Assembly (NCBI RefSeq): GCF_013374095.1
Contig: NZ_AP022672.1
Coordinates: forward strand, 2,931,501 to 2,995,500
Source of the DNA: Sphingomonas sp. HMP6
Lineage (GTDB): Bacteria; Pseudomonadota; Alphaproteobacteria; Sphingomonadales; Sphingomonadaceae
Direction of reading: 5' to 3'
DNA length: 64,000 bases
Of the stretch, positions 42,590 through 51,266 are shown piece by piece (position 1 is the first letter of the stretch; each line of letters starts with the position of its first letter). Made by a program: the position numbers and the translations under genes. The notes under the pieces are model-generated. The model was not told where the DNA came from, searched no databases, and saw only the letters and a list, made by a program, of their open reading frames with translations.

Positions 42590-42618
42590 GTATTACTTGC
42601 ATATGACAGATCATGCAA
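42590..42618 (-). promoter_or_regulatory. Predicted sigma-70-like promoter of the PBP1A gene
   Basis: On the minus strand TTGCAT (42618-42613), a 17-nt spacer and TAATAC (42595-42590) fit the consensus well. An inverted pair CTTGCAT/ATGCAAG (42596-42602 and 42613-42619) overlaps both boxes and could be an operator. Confidence 0.5.
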
Positions 42619-42783
42619 GCGAGGCCAGCGCATCGCGTCGCGTCTAGCAGCCGGATCATCGCGATGCGAGCAGAAGGTCGCACACACGCGATGCGTGCGA
42701 CTTGGCGATTGAGCCGCGCCGCCGCCCCGGCTATCGCACCCCGATCCGGCCGCCGTGCCACCCTTCTTTCGAAAGCCCGTGCG

Positions 42784-43374
42784 ATGGCCACGTTTTCTCC
42801 TTCCCTCCCGCTTGTCGTCGGTATCGGCGGGACGATCGGCGGCGTATCCTCGACCGAACGCGCGCTGGCGATCGCGCTCGATGCGGCGGGGCGCGAGGGG
42901 TTCCGCACGCGGATGTTCGGGGGCGCCGACATGGCGCGCCTGCCGCTCTACGATCCCAAGGCGACGACGCGCACCGCCGACGAGCGCGATTTCGTCGACA
43001 CCGTGCGGCAGGCCTCGGCGCTGATCATCGCATCGCCGGGCTATCACGGCAGCATTTCGGGCGTGGTCAAGAATGCGCTCGACCTGCTCGAGGAAACCGC
43101 GCGAGACGAGAACCGGCCGTATCTGGCGGATATGCCGGTCGGGCTGATCGCCACGGCCTACGGTTGGCAAGCGACCGGCAGCACGATCGCGGCGCTGCGC
43201 TCGATCGTCCACGCGCTGCGCGGGTGGCCGACGCCGTTTGCGGCGGCGGTCAATTCGCAGGTGACGAAGTTCGACGAGGCGGGCGGGGCGAATGATCCCG
43301 CCGTTGTTGCGCAATTGCAGATGGTCGGACAGCAAGTCGCGCGGTTTGCGCCGCTGGCGATCCAGCATGGGTGA
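42784..43374 (+). CDS. NAD(P)H-dependent FMN reductase
   Basis: A 196-residue flavodoxin-like protein of the NADPH-dependent FMN reductase family: VVGIGGTIGGVSSTERALAI opens the fold, then LPLYDP, ADALIIASPGYHGSISGVVKNALDLLEE (FMN phosphate and isoalloxazine loops). It reduces FMN or another flavin. The ATG at 42784 gives the family start. Its stop overlaps the start of the sulfite-oxidase-like gene by 8 nt, tying it to that module; reduced flavin could feed a sulfonate monooxygenase elsewhere, but that is speculation. Confidence 0.88.
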   Translation: MATFSPSLPLVVGIGGTIGGVSSTERALAIALDAAGREGFRTRMFGGADMARLPLYDPKATTRTADERDFVDTVRQASALIIASPGYHGSISGVVKNALDLLEETARDENRPYLADMPVGLIATAYGWQATGSTIAALRSIVHALRGWPTPFAAAVNSQVTKFDEAGGANDPAVVAQLQMVGQQVARFAPLAIQHG

Positions 43375-44518
43375 GGGGTTCGATCGGCGTACTGCGCTCG
43401 CGATGGGGGTGGGCGCGCTGGCGAGCACGCCGCTGTGGGCGCAACTGGGCAGGCCGGCGCTGAGCGACGCGTTTCCCGGCAAACGCGGGATGATCCTGCA
43501 GCGCACGCGTGCACCTTTGCTGGAAATGCCGATCGACGCGTTCGACGGGGCGCTGACCGATTCGCCGTTCACGCCCAACGATCGCTTCTTCGTCCGCTGG
43601 CATTATGACGACATCCCGTTGTCGGTCGATGTCGGCAGCTTCCGGCTGAAAGTCGGCGGCGCGGTAAAGCGGTCGTTGTCGCTGAGCCTCGCGGACATCC
43701 AGGCGCTGCCGCAAGTCGAGATCGCGGCGGTCAACCAATGCTCTGGGAATTCACGTGGCCTTTTCGGCCCGCGCGTGCCCGGCGCGCAATGGGGCAATGG
43801 CGCGATGGGTAATGCGTTGTGGACCGGCGTGCGGCTGCGCGACCTTATCGAGCGGGCGGGCGTCGCGCCAGGGGCGGTGCAAGTGCGCTTTTCGGGGCTC
43901 GATAATCCGCCAGGGGCCGCGCCCGATTTCGCCAAGGCGCTGAACCTCGACCGCGCGATGGCCGACGACACGATCGTTGCTTACGGGATGAACGGCACGC
44001 AGCTCCCGCTGCTCAACGGCTTCCCGCTGCGGCTGATCGTGCCGGGCTGGTTCTCAACCTATTGGGTCAAGGCGCTCGACACGATCGAGGTGCTGACCAC
44101 GCCCGACACCGGATATTGGATGGAAAAGGCGTACCGCGTGCCGACCGCGCCGCGTGCCACGGTGGTGCCGGGGGCGAAGGACTTCCCGACCGCGCCGATC
44201 GGGCGGATGATCCCGCGTGCCTTCTTTACGCGCGCCGACGCGACGGCGGTGCGCGGCGTCGCACTGGGCGGGGATGCGGGCGTTGCCAAGGTCGACTGGT
44301 CGATCGATGCAGGGAAGAGCTGGCAGGCCGCCGAGCTCGGGCCCGATCACGGCGCGTTCAGCTTCCGCCGTTGGGCCGCTACCTTGCCGGCCGGATCGCA
44401 TACCGTCGCGGTGCGCGCGACCAATGCGAAGGGCGAGACGCAAGGCACCGATCCGATCTGGAACCCCGGTGGTTACATGCGCAACACGATCGAGACGGCG
44501 AAGGTGACGGTCGCATGA
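43367..44518 (+). CDS. Molybdopterin-dependent oxidoreductase, sulfite-oxidase-like (SorA-type)
   Basis: A 383-residue exported enzyme. The N-terminus DRRTALAMGVGALASTPLWA is a twin-arginine-like signal peptide. The Oxidored_molyb domain follows with RWHYDDIPLSVDVGSFRLKV, the molybdenum-ligating Cys125 in AVNQCSGNSRGLF, and GARVPGAQWGNGAMGNALW-type cofactor loops; LIVPGWFSTYWVKAL is also conserved. A C-terminal dimerisation domain with VAKVDWSIDAGKSWQAAEL completes it. SorA-type enzymes oxidise sulfite to sulfate in the periplasm and pass electrons to a c-type cytochrome, encoded next (ATGA overlap). Confidence 0.88.
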   Translation: MGEGFDRRTALAMGVGALASTPLWAQLGRPALSDAFPGKRGMILQRTRAPLLEMPIDAFDGALTDSPFTPNDRFFVRWHYDDIPLSVDVGSFRLKVGGAVKRSLSLSLADIQALPQVEIAAVNQCSGNSRGLFGPRVPGAQWGNGAMGNALWTGVRLRDLIERAGVAPGAVQVRFSGLDNPPGAAPDFAKALNLDRAMADDTIVAYGMNGTQLPLLNGFPLRLIVPGWFSTYWVKALDTIEVLTTPDTGYWMEKAYRVPTAPRATVVPGAKDFPTAPIGRMIPRAFFTRADATAVRGVALGGDAGVAKVDWSIDAGKSWQAAELGPDHGAFSFRRWAATLPAGSHTVAVRATNAKGETQGTDPIWNPGGYMRNTIETAKVTVA

Positions 44519-44829
44519 AGACGCTTCCGATCGCCGTTCTGGTCCTGCTCGCCGCGTGCCATCCGGCGGCGGAGAGCCCTAAGAAGATCACGCTCACCTC
44601 GCAGACGATCGCGCTTCCGGTCGAGACCGCGACGCTCCCGGCGGAGATCCTGACGGTCAATTGCGCCGCGTGCCATTCGCCCGAGATGATCCTCAGCCAG
44701 CCCAAGCTCAAGCCCGAGCAATGGCAGGCCGAGGTGACCAAGATGCGCGGGGCCTATAAAGCGAGCATCGACGAGAAGGACGATGCGGCGATCGTGGCGG
44801 CGCTCCTGGATCTGCCCAATCAGAAATAG
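44515..44829 (+). CDS. Small c-type cytochrome (SorB-like)
   Basis: A 104-residue protein. MKTLPIAVLVLLAAC ends in a lipobox with Cys15, so it may be membrane-anchored as a lipoprotein. The single haem motif CAACH is at residues 50-54, and MRGAYKASID may supply the axial methionine. Its start overlaps the sulfite-oxidase-like stop (ATGA), so the two are translationally coupled as in SorAB pairs, where the cytochrome accepts electrons from the molybdenum subunit. It overlaps the convergent TauE/SafE gene by 10 nt. Confidence 0.88.
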   Translation: MKTLPIAVLVLLAACHPAAESPKKITLTSQTIALPVETATLPAEILTVNCAACHSPEMILSQPKLKPEQWQAEVTKMRGAYKASIDEKDDAAIVAALLDLPNQK

Positions 44830-45575
44830 GCGCGCCAGAAGAACACACCCGTCGTCACCGCCGTCACCAGCAAGGTCCAGCCGCGTACCAGTCCGGGCGA
44901 CAGCCGCTTGCCGATATGCGCCCCAGCCCAGCCGCCGACGATTCCGCCAGCCAGCATCGGCAGGCACGCCGCCCAGCGCACCAGACCGACCGCAATGAAG
45001 ACGAACGCGGCGGCGAGATTGGCGATCGCGAGCATCAAGGTGCGCGGCGCGAACAAAGCGCGGGGGGAAACGCCGGCGAGCAGACCGTAGATCGCGGTGG
45101 TCATCAACCCGACACCGCCGCCGAAATAGCCGCCATAGATGCCAAGGCACCCCTGCGCGACGATCAGCGTGCGCGGGCCGATCGCGACGCGCTGCTTTAA
45201 GGCATCGGCTGCGCGTTTGCCGAAGGCGATGACGATGAAGGCGAAGAGCAGCAACCACGGGATGACGAGGTCGAACACATGGCTGGGCGTCGCGGCGAGC
45301 AGCAGGCTGCCGCCCAACCCGCCGACGAAGGTGATCGCGCTGAGCAGCGGCACGCTCACCCCGCCGACCGGCCCAAGCTCATCGCGAAACGCCCAGGCAC
45401 TGGTCGCCGCTCCTGGGAGCAGCGCGACGTTCGAGGTGGCGTTGGCGGTGTTCGCGGGCAGGCCGAGTGCGATCAGCGCGGGTAACGTCGCAAAAGTGCC
45501 ACCCCCGGCGAGCGCGTTCATCGCCCCGCCGAGTACGCCTGCGGCGGCGGGGAGGAGCAGGGCGGTGGCGTTCAT
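44820..45575 (-). CDS. TauE/SafE-family sulfite exporter permease
   Basis: A 251-residue inner-membrane protein with about eight hydrophobic segments. GGAMNALAGGGTFATLPALI near residue 16 and the NATSNVALLPGAATSAWAF segment are family hallmarks, repeated weakly by CLGIYGGYFGGGVGLMTTAI. It differs clearly from the TauE/SafE permease at 15175-16089. It is convergent with the cytochrome gene, sharing its last 10 nt, and its proximity to a sulfite-oxidase pair suggests movement of sulfite or sulfonate. The 210 nt upstream show no gene. Confidence 0.87.
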   Translation of the reverse strand: MNATALLLPAAAGVLGGAMNALAGGGTFATLPALIALGLPANTANATSNVALLPGAATSAWAFRDELGPVGGVSVPLLSAITFVGGLGGSLLLAATPSHVFDLVIPWLLLFAFIVIAFGKRAADALKQRVAIGPRTLIVAQGCLGIYGGYFGGGVGLMTTAIYGLLAGVSPRALFAPRTLMLAIANLAAAFVFIAVGLVRWAACLPMLAGGIVGGWAGAHIGKRLSPGLVRGWTLLVTAVTTGVFFWRAYF

Positions 45576-45785
45576 CGCGCTGCCCTTACCTCGGTGGCGC
45601 GGCGATGGCGACGGCGTTCGCGTCCGCCCGTAAAGTCACACTGAGTCGCACCAACGCGCATCCTTCGCCGCCGGTCCGAATAATTGGTCTGCGCGAGCAC
45701 GTCAGACGCATTGAGCAGCGGATCGACGATTGGAAAGAGCCGGTCCACGATTGCACTTTCGATCGGCTGTAGGACACCGGCAAAT

Positions 45786-46406
45786 TCAGCGCATTGGCCA
45801 TGCTGCCAGCGCAGCGGTGCCGATCGACAATAGGGTGGCGCGGGATGCACCGTCGCGGGCGAGGACCGACATGCCCTGGATCACGGCCATCACCAGCCCG
45901 GCCAAGGCGGCGGGATCGGTGTCCTGAGGGAGTGCGCCGCCCGCCATGTCGCGTTCGATCCGGGCAGCGAGATGGCGCGCGATTCCGGTCCGAATGTCGG
46001 CGACGGCGCGCTGGACGGCGGCGGAATCGGGGGAGCCGCTGGCGGTGGCGCTGGCCAGCAGACAGCCTTTGGGGGTCGCGTCGCCGGTATAGGCGATGGC
46101 GGCGCCGGTCAGCAGGTCGCGCGCGGCGTCATAGGCGGTGGCCGCGCTGGCGATCCGGTCGGCCATTGCTTGCGGGTCGCCCGCGTAGCGCTGCACCGCT
46201 TCGAGGAAAAGCCGCTGCTTGTCGCCGAATGCGGTGTAGAGGCTCGGTGCGGTGACGCCCATCGCGGCGGTCAGATCGGCGATCGAGGTGGTTTCATAGC
46301 CGTGCCGCCAGAAGGCGAACATCGCTTGTTCCAGCGCGGCGTCGCGGTCGAACGAGCGCGGGCGGCCGGTCTTGCGGGGCGCGGGGGTCGTGTCGGGGGA
46401 TTTCAT
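45786..46406 (-). CDS. TetR/AcrR-family transcriptional repressor
   Basis: A 206-residue regulator. The N-terminal helix-turn-helix is TGRPRSFDRDAALEQAMFAF, GYETTSIADLTAAMGVTAPSLYTAFGDK, near residues 13-62. The C-terminal helical ligand domain (TetR_C_33-like) has MAVIQGMSVLARDGASR. It is divergent from an aldo/keto reductase gene 83 nt away, the usual repressor-target arrangement, and two matching boxes lie between them. The ligand is unknown. Confidence 0.92.
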   Translation of the reverse strand: MKSPDTTPAPRKTGRPRSFDRDAALEQAMFAFWRHGYETTSIADLTAAMGVTAPSLYTAFGDKQRLFLEAVQRYAGDPQAMADRIASAATAYDAARDLLTGAAIAYTGDATPKGCLLASATASGSPDSAAVQRAVADIRTGIARHLAARIERDMAGGALPQDTDPAALAGLVMAVIQGMSVLARDGASRATLLSIGTAALAAWPMR

Positions 46407-46410
46407 AGTG

Positions 46411-46467
46411 ATCGTTCCGAAATGCCTTGACCTGCGAACGCGGATGATAGCAGGAGTTTCGTAACGA
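46411..46467. promoter_or_regulatory. Candidate TetR operator boxes
   Basis: In the divergent TetR/aldo-keto reductase gap, TTTCGGAACGA (minus strand, 46423-46413) and TTTCGTAACGA (plus strand, 46457-46467) are inverted copies differing at one base. The second is itself nearly palindromic (TTCGTAACGAA). Their symmetric placement between the two start codons suits a repressor controlling both genes. Confidence 0.45.
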
Positions 46468-46489
46468 ACGCTAGGAAAGTCTCGTCCCC

Positions 46490-47569
46490 ATGTCGCTCAC
46501 CGATTTTCGCACGCTTGGCCGGTCGGGCCTCGTCGTCAGCCCGCTTGCGCTTGGCACGATGACCTTTGGCCCCGGCGGCTGGAACGCCGATGACGGCACG
46601 GCGCGCGCGATCTTCGATGCGTATCGCGCGGCGGGCGGGAATTTCATCGACACTGCCGACATCTATTCGGGCGGGGAGAGCGAGCGGCTGATCGGGCACT
46701 TCCTCAAGGACAGCGGGTCGCGCGACGAGATCGTGCTGTCGACCAAGTTCGGCTTCAACGGTTCGGCCAACCCGCTGAGCGCGACGCAGACCGGCGGCGG
46801 CAATCCCAATGCCGGGGGTGCGGGGGCCAAGAACATCCACCGCGCGCTCGACGCGTCGCTCAAACGGCTCGGGACCGATCATATCGATCTGTACTGGATG
46901 CATATCTGGGACGGGGTGACCCCGGCGGCGGAGATCGTCCAGACGCTCGGCGACCTCGTCCGGAGCGGCAAGATCCGCTATTATGCGCTGTCGGACATGC
47001 CCGCCTGGCTGGCGATGCAGGCCGCGACGATCGCGCGCGAGCGTGGCGTGCCGGGGCCGATCGCGCTGCAGCTCGAATATTCGCTCGTCGCGCGCGATGT
47101 CGAGGCCGAGCATTTCCCCGCAGCGCGCGAAGCCGGGATGGCGGTGGTGCCGTGGAGCCCGCTTGGCGGGGGTTTCCTGACCGGCAAATATGCGCGGGGT
47201 GACACTGCGGATAGCGGTCGGCTGAGCGGGCCGAACCCGTTCGGCGACAGCAAGTTTGTCGATCGCAATTGGGGTATCTTGGAGGTGCTGAAGGCGGTGG
47301 CGGATGAAATCGGGCGATCACCTGCCGAGGTGGCGCTCGCCTGGGTGATGGCGCGCAAGGGGGTCGACGCGACGCTGATCGGCGCGCGGACGGTGGCGCA
47401 ACTCGAGAGCAACATCGCGGCGACGACGATCGCCTTGAGCGACGATCAGATGCAGCGGCTTGATACGGTGAGCGCGCCGGTGCCGGGGTTCACTGCGTCG
47501 CTTGCGCATCCGGGCGTCCGGCGGATGGTGTTCGGCGGGCACAGCGTCGCCGGGTGGGGTGAGCGCTAA
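46490..47569 (+). CDS. Aldo/keto reductase
   Basis: A 359-residue NADPH-dependent oxidoreductase of the AKR superfamily. The catalytic tetrad is visible: Asp in NFIDTADIYSGGESE with the proton-donor tyrosine, Lys in STKFGFN, and His in YWMHIWDG. The NADP-binding C-terminus has VPWSPLGGGFLTGKY and IGARTVAQLESN. It reduces aldehydes or ketones, substrate unknown. It is divergent from the TetR gene and probably repressed by it. Confidence 0.93.
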   Translation: MSLTDFRTLGRSGLVVSPLALGTMTFGPGGWNADDGTARAIFDAYRAAGGNFIDTADIYSGGESERLIGHFLKDSGSRDEIVLSTKFGFNGSANPLSATQTGGGNPNAGGAGAKNIHRALDASLKRLGTDHIDLYWMHIWDGVTPAAEIVQTLGDLVRSGKIRYYALSDMPAWLAMQAATIARERGVPGPIALQLEYSLVARDVEAEHFPAAREAGMAVVPWSPLGGGFLTGKYARGDTADSGRLSGPNPFGDSKFVDRNWGILEVLKAVADEIGRSPAEVALAWVMARKGVDATLIGARTVAQLESNIAATTIALSDDQMQRLDTVSAPVPGFTASLAHPGVRRMVFGGHSVAGWGER

Positions 47570-47680
47570 ATCCGGACGACGTCAGCCCGCAACCTGCGCA
47601 CTGGCCTGTCCGCTTGCGCCCACTTGCGGAGGTTCGAACATGCGACCATCCTGCCTTTATGGATCGTAGAAGCCTCTTAG

Positions 47681-47702
47681 CCTGATCTATTCACCGGCAG
47701 CG
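47681..47702. repeat. IS1380-family left terminal inverted repeat
   Basis: Twenty-two bases beginning CCTGATCTATTCACC, directly after the left TTAG duplication, matching the right end at 16 of 22 positions. Confidence 0.82.
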
Positions 47703-47842
47703 TTTCTCAGCCGATGGGTCAGCGCAGGCGTCGTGTAGCCGCAGGCAGGGCGCATGGGTCCCAAGCGCCTGTCTCATCGCGGGTTCACAGTTTGGGGCGG
47801 AGTTGATGGGCGGGGTTCGTTTGGCGGCCACTGCCGCATCGA

Positions 47843-49195
47843 TCATGGTCCCGTGGTGCGCAAGTTGAGCGCGATGGATCGGAACAGCGCGGCATCGGGA
47901 CAGGCGCTTGCGAAGGCGATGCGGATGCGGCTGGTGGTTTCGACGACGCGCGCGGCGACCTTGAGCAGCCGCAGGCGGATGGTCGCGAACTCGGCGGTGC
48001 GGAGCGTGGCGGTTGCGGGCATAGCGTGCCGCACGGCCCACATCAGCCAGTAGGCGGCGGTGTGAAGGATGAGCCGCATCTGATTGGCGTTGGCCGAGCA
48101 GCAGGAGGTTCGGTCGCTCTTCAGCTGCGTTTTATGCAGCTTGATCAAGTTTTCCGCCTGGCCGCGGGCGCAGTAAAGCGTGTCATAGATCCGTTCAGCG
48201 CTGCCCTCGGCAAGCGAGGTGACAACGAGGCGGATGTCGAGGCCGAGGCTGCTCGCCTCGATGCGAGCAACGACGCGACGTTCGGTATTCCCCCAGGTTT
48301 TCGCAGCGTAGCGCGTCTCTGCGTAACGCCTTAGTTCGACCAGTCCCTGCAATGCCCGGTCGGTCGCGCAGGCATCGCCTTCCCGAACGATGACGGGATC
48401 GGCGTGGAGCGTGCGGTTGCCGGGCAGCCCGAAGATGTAGTCGATTCCGTTCGCCTCGCACCAGGCCATCGGCTCTGGCCGACCGTAATGACCATCGCCG
48501 CGCAGCGTGATCCGGGTATCGGGCCAGTGGCGACGGATACGTCGCACGAGCCGGCGAACATGGCCGGCGACTTCCTTGCCCGACGGCGTTTTGCCGGTGC
48601 GCAGCAGCATCGCAACCGGCCGCCCGGTAGCGGTGTCGTAGACATGGATCGGCAGGAAGCAGCGCTCGCCGTAGTGGCCGTTCCAGAAAGAGAGCTGCTG
48701 CGCGCCGTGTACGACGTCGACGGTATCATCGATGTCGAGCGTCACCGCCGCAGGTGGCACGGGGTAGCTCGCGCAATAAAGGTCGACCAGCGTACCGGTC
48801 AGACGGATCAACTCGCGCGTAGTCGGCGCGTTTTCCCACCGGCTCATCGTCGGCTGGCTGGCCAGCCCGAACGGATCACCCGGCAGTTTGCCGAGCGCCA
48901 GCTTGAACCCTGGATCATGCCGCAGGGCGTCGAGATCATTGGCGTCTTCATACCCACACGAGATCGCGAGCATGCGGGCGCGCAAGATGTCGGCGACCCG
49001 GTGGATCACCCGACCCTGATCGCGCGGATCAGCGATGCAGGCGGCGAGCCGATCCGCGATCCCCAACCGCCGCTCGGCCTGTGCGAGCAGTAGCACGCCG
49101 CCGTCCGACGTCAGCCGACCGCCGTCGAACGCGGCGGTGATTTTTCGACCACGAATGGCTGGGAAGGTGAAGGAGAACCCACTATCGTCGGCCAT
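47843..49195 (-). CDS. IS1380-family transposase
   Basis: A 450-residue DDE transposase. The N-terminus reads FPAIRGRKITAAFDGGRLTSDGG, typical of the family. Likely catalytic acidic residues are in TLDIDDTVDVVHG, TLRGDGHYGRPE and the region CARGQAENLIKLHKTQLKSDR. The frame is intact at the usual length of about 450, so the enzyme is probably functional. The start ATG at 49195 lies about 120 nt inside the right end of the element. Confidence 0.96.
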   Translation of the reverse strand: MADDSGFSFTFPAIRGRKITAAFDGGRLTSDGGVLLLAQAERRLGIADRLAACIADPRDQGRVIHRVADILRARMLAISCGYEDANDLDALRHDPGFKLALGKLPGDPFGLASQPTMSRWENAPTTRELIRLTGTLVDLYCASYPVPPAAVTLDIDDTVDVVHGAQQLSFWNGHYGERCFLPIHVYDTATGRPVAMLLRTGKTPSGKEVAGHVRRLVRRIRRHWPDTRITLRGDGHYGRPEPMAWCEANGIDYIFGLPGNRTLHADPVIVREGDACATDRALQGLVELRRYAETRYAAKTWGNTERRVVARIEASSLGLDIRLVVTSLAEGSAERIYDTLYCARGQAENLIKLHKTQLKSDRTSCCSANANQMRLILHTAAYWLMWAVRHAMPATATLRTAEFATIRLRLLKVAARVVETTSRIRIAFASACPDAALFRSIALNLRTTGP

Positions 49196-49295
49196 GGCGG
49201 TCGTGGCACTTTCTGTCTGGAGCAGAGGGATGGCGTAAGCACCCTTTCTCTACTCCAAACCAAAGACTTAGACCACGATCGCCACCACCGATTAT

Positions 49296-49317
49296 CGCTC
49301 CCGATGAATAATCCGGG
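49296..49317. repeat. IS1380-family right terminal inverted repeat
   Basis: Twenty-two bases that read on the minus strand CCCGGATTATTCATCGGG and onward, directly before the right TTAG duplication at 49318-49321. Confidence 0.82.
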
Positions 49318-49894
49318 TTAGGATTAGCGGCAGCTCTTACCGCAACGCCAGCGGCGGCTCGGAATTTCGCTCTCAAGTCGCCCCGCTCTTCCGGTCTGGA
49401 AAATCAGCAAGTTCAACGACTATTCGAAGCCTGGTGGCAGCGTGACGAAATCCGATTTCGCGAGATATTCTTTAAAAGACTGATGAACGACGGCTCCCCT
49501 ATGAAGCGGGATATTGCGGACGAAATTTCTCGATCTGACCCGCTACCCGCGTCCACATTCGACATCTTTTTCAAAATGTTTCTAGACGAGCGCAAAATCC
49601 GAAAAATTGTGTTGTTGGTAAACACCGATGGGGGAGTTTTTGCCGCTTGCTCCGAACACAATTTTGAGACCGATCCCAACGCAGAGACTGGTGTCCCGGA
49701 TCTTCATCTATTTTTGATCACGATGTCAGGTCTGAACGTCCGGTCGGTGATGCATCTTACAACAGTTGCGACGCCCGAACCGAGCAAGTTTGGCATCTGG
49801 TCTGGCAATTGACCGCTAAGTTCGCTTTCACCACCTTCGGAAGTTTGCCCTATGCGGAAAGCCGCTGTTTATGCGGTCACGATGCCCGCGTAAT

Positions 49895-49984
49895 CCGTTC
49901 GCCCTGAGCCTGTCGAAGGGCACCTCTCCGAACGCGATCGGCTCGCCTGCTGCGAAGCGGCTTCGACAGGTTCAGCCTCAACGG
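49895..49984. repeat. Inverted intergenic repeat, type A copy 3
   Basis: Arms 49895-49918 and 49961-49984 pair imperfectly. The left arm stem is CCCT/AGGG and the right GGCT/AGCC around GAGCCTGTCGA and GAACCTGTCGA. It lies between the IS-disrupted gene and the convergent rlmN, where it could act as a transcript-end hairpin. Confidence 0.9.
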
Positions 49985-50012
49985 CGTTGTGATCGCCGGT
50001 CCTCAAGCAACC

Positions 50013-51218
50013 TTACACCGACGCCGCCAGCTTCGCTTCCTGCCGGTCCAACTCCGCCCGTGAGACCTTCTCGCTCGCCGTCTTCAACTGCCCGCACGCC
50101 GCATCGATGTCGCGCCCGCGCGGGGTGCGGACCGGCGCTGAAATCCCGGCGTCGAACACGATGTTCGAGAAGCTCTTGATCCGCTCCGGCGTCGAACATT
50201 CGTACGGCGCGCCGGGCCAGGGGTTGAACGGGATGAGGTTCACCTTGGCGGGCAGATCGAATTTGCGCAGCAACCGCACCAGCTCGCGCGCGTCGGCGTC
50301 GCTGTCGTTCTTGTCCTTGAGCATGACATATTCGAAGGTGATGCGCCGGGCGTTGTTGGCGCCGGGATAATCGGCGCACGCCTGCAGCAATTCCTCGATG
50401 CCGTATTTCTTGTTGATCGGCACGAGCTCGTCGCGGACTTCCTTGGTCACGGCGTGGAGCGATATCGCGAGGTTGACCGAAATCTCCTCGCCCGCGCGCG
50501 CGATCAAGGGCACGATCCCGCTGGTCGACAGCGTGATGCGGCGGCGCGACAGGCCGATGCCGTCGCCATCCATCACGATCTTCATCGCATCGCGGACATT
50601 GTCGAAATTGTAGAGCGGCTCGCCCATCCCCATCAGCACGATGTTGGTGAGCATACGGCCCTCGGGCTGGCTCGGCCATTCGCCCAGCGCATCGCGCGCG
50701 AGCATCACCTGGCCGACGATTTCCGACGGCTCGAGATTGCGCACCAGCCGCATCGTGCCGGTGTGGCAGAAGCTGCAATTGAGCGTGCAGCCGACCTGGC
50801 TCGAGATGCACAGCGTGCCGCGGTCGGCATCGGGGATGAACACCATCTCATAATCATTGCCGTCATCGGTGCGCAGCAGCCATTTGCGCGTGCCGTCGGT
50901 GGAGACTTGCGCCTCGACGACTTGCGGGCGGCTGATCGTGAAGCGCTGTTCCAGCCACGGCTGCATCGTCTTCGATATATCGGTCATCAGCGCGAAATCG
51001 GTGACGCCGCGATTGTAGATCCAGTGCCAGAGCTGTTTCGCGCGCAGTTTCGCCTGTTTGGGGTCGAGCTGCGAGGTTTCGAGCGCCATGCGCAGATCGG
51101 CCTTGGTCAGGCCGAGCAGATCGATCCGCCCGTCGCTGCGCGGGGTGAGCGCGCGGGGGACGGGAACGGGGTCGATATGGCCGGGAATGGCCATGAGGGT
51201 CGTCGCGGAGTTGGGCAT
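50013..51218 (-). CDS. rlmN: Dual-specificity 23S rRNA/tRNA adenine-C2 methyltransferase RlmN
   Basis: A 401-residue radical-SAM enzyme. The cluster motif CxxxCxxC is in [25 protein letters not shown] and [14 protein letters not shown] are core SAM-binding parts, and the methyl-carrying cysteine is in [11 protein letters not shown]. It methylates A2503 of 23S rRNA and A37 of some tRNAs. Starts at 51218 and 51194 are both possible and neither has a clear ribosome site; the longer is given. It lies 48 nt downstream of the IalB-like gene on the same strand. Confidence 0.95.
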   Translation of the reverse strand: MPNSATTLMAIPGHIDPVPVPRALTPRSDGRIDLLGLTKADLRMALETSQLDPKQAKLRAKQLWHWIYNRGVTDFALMTDISKTMQPWLEQRFTISRPQVVEAQVSTDGTRKWLLRTDDGNDYEMVFIPDADRGTLCISSQVGCTLNCSFCHTGTMRLVRNLEPSEIVGQVMLARDALGEWPSQPEGRMLTNIVLMGMGEPLYNFDNVRDAMKIVMDGDGIGLSRRRITLSTSGIVPLIARAGEEISVNLAISLHAVTKEVRDELVPINKKYGIEELLQACADYPGANNARRITFEYVMLKDKNDSDADARELVRLLRKFDLPAKVNLIPFNPWPGAPYECSTPERIKSFSNIVFDAGISAPVRTPRGRDIDAACGQLKTASEKVSRAELDRQEAKLAASV

Positions 51219-51266
51219 GAGGGTGATGTAGTCGAAATCGGCGGACTTTTCCAGACGGGCGCACGT

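Larger units (their letters stand above)
47681..49317. mobile_element. IS1380-family insertion sequence, 1637 bp
   Basis: The element carries one transposase gene on the minus strand, imperfect terminal inverted repeats (CCTGATCTATTCACCGGC at the left end, CCCGGATTATTCATCGGG at the right end; 16 of 22 positions) and a TTAG target duplication (47677-47680 and 49318-49321). Length and ends fit the IS1380 family. The boundary is confirmed independently because excising it with one TTAG restores an open reading frame. It appears intact and could be mobile. Confidence 0.93.
47659..49812 (+). pseudogene. Exported small protein gene interrupted by IS1380-family element
   Basis: Removing the IS (47681-49317) and one copy of the TTAG duplication joins ATG 47659 to the frame that ends at 49812, giving an uninterrupted 170-residue protein. 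It begins MDRRSLLGLAAALTATPAAA, a twin-arginine-like signal peptide; the element lies after codon 6. The mature part (LENQQVQRLFEAWWQRDE, KIVLLVNTDGGVFAACSEHNFE, DLHLFLITMSGLNVRSVMH) has an NTF2/SnoaL-like look, but no family is certain. GC is lower than in the neighbours. A later ATG at 49483 could still start a 109-residue fragment lacking the signal peptide. Confidence 0.8.

Noticed and set aside
45572..45850. Short minus-strand frames in the gap between the TauE/SafE and TetR genes
   Set aside because: They overlap the ends of real genes, lack a ribosome site and any motif; the 210-bp gap is probably non-coding.
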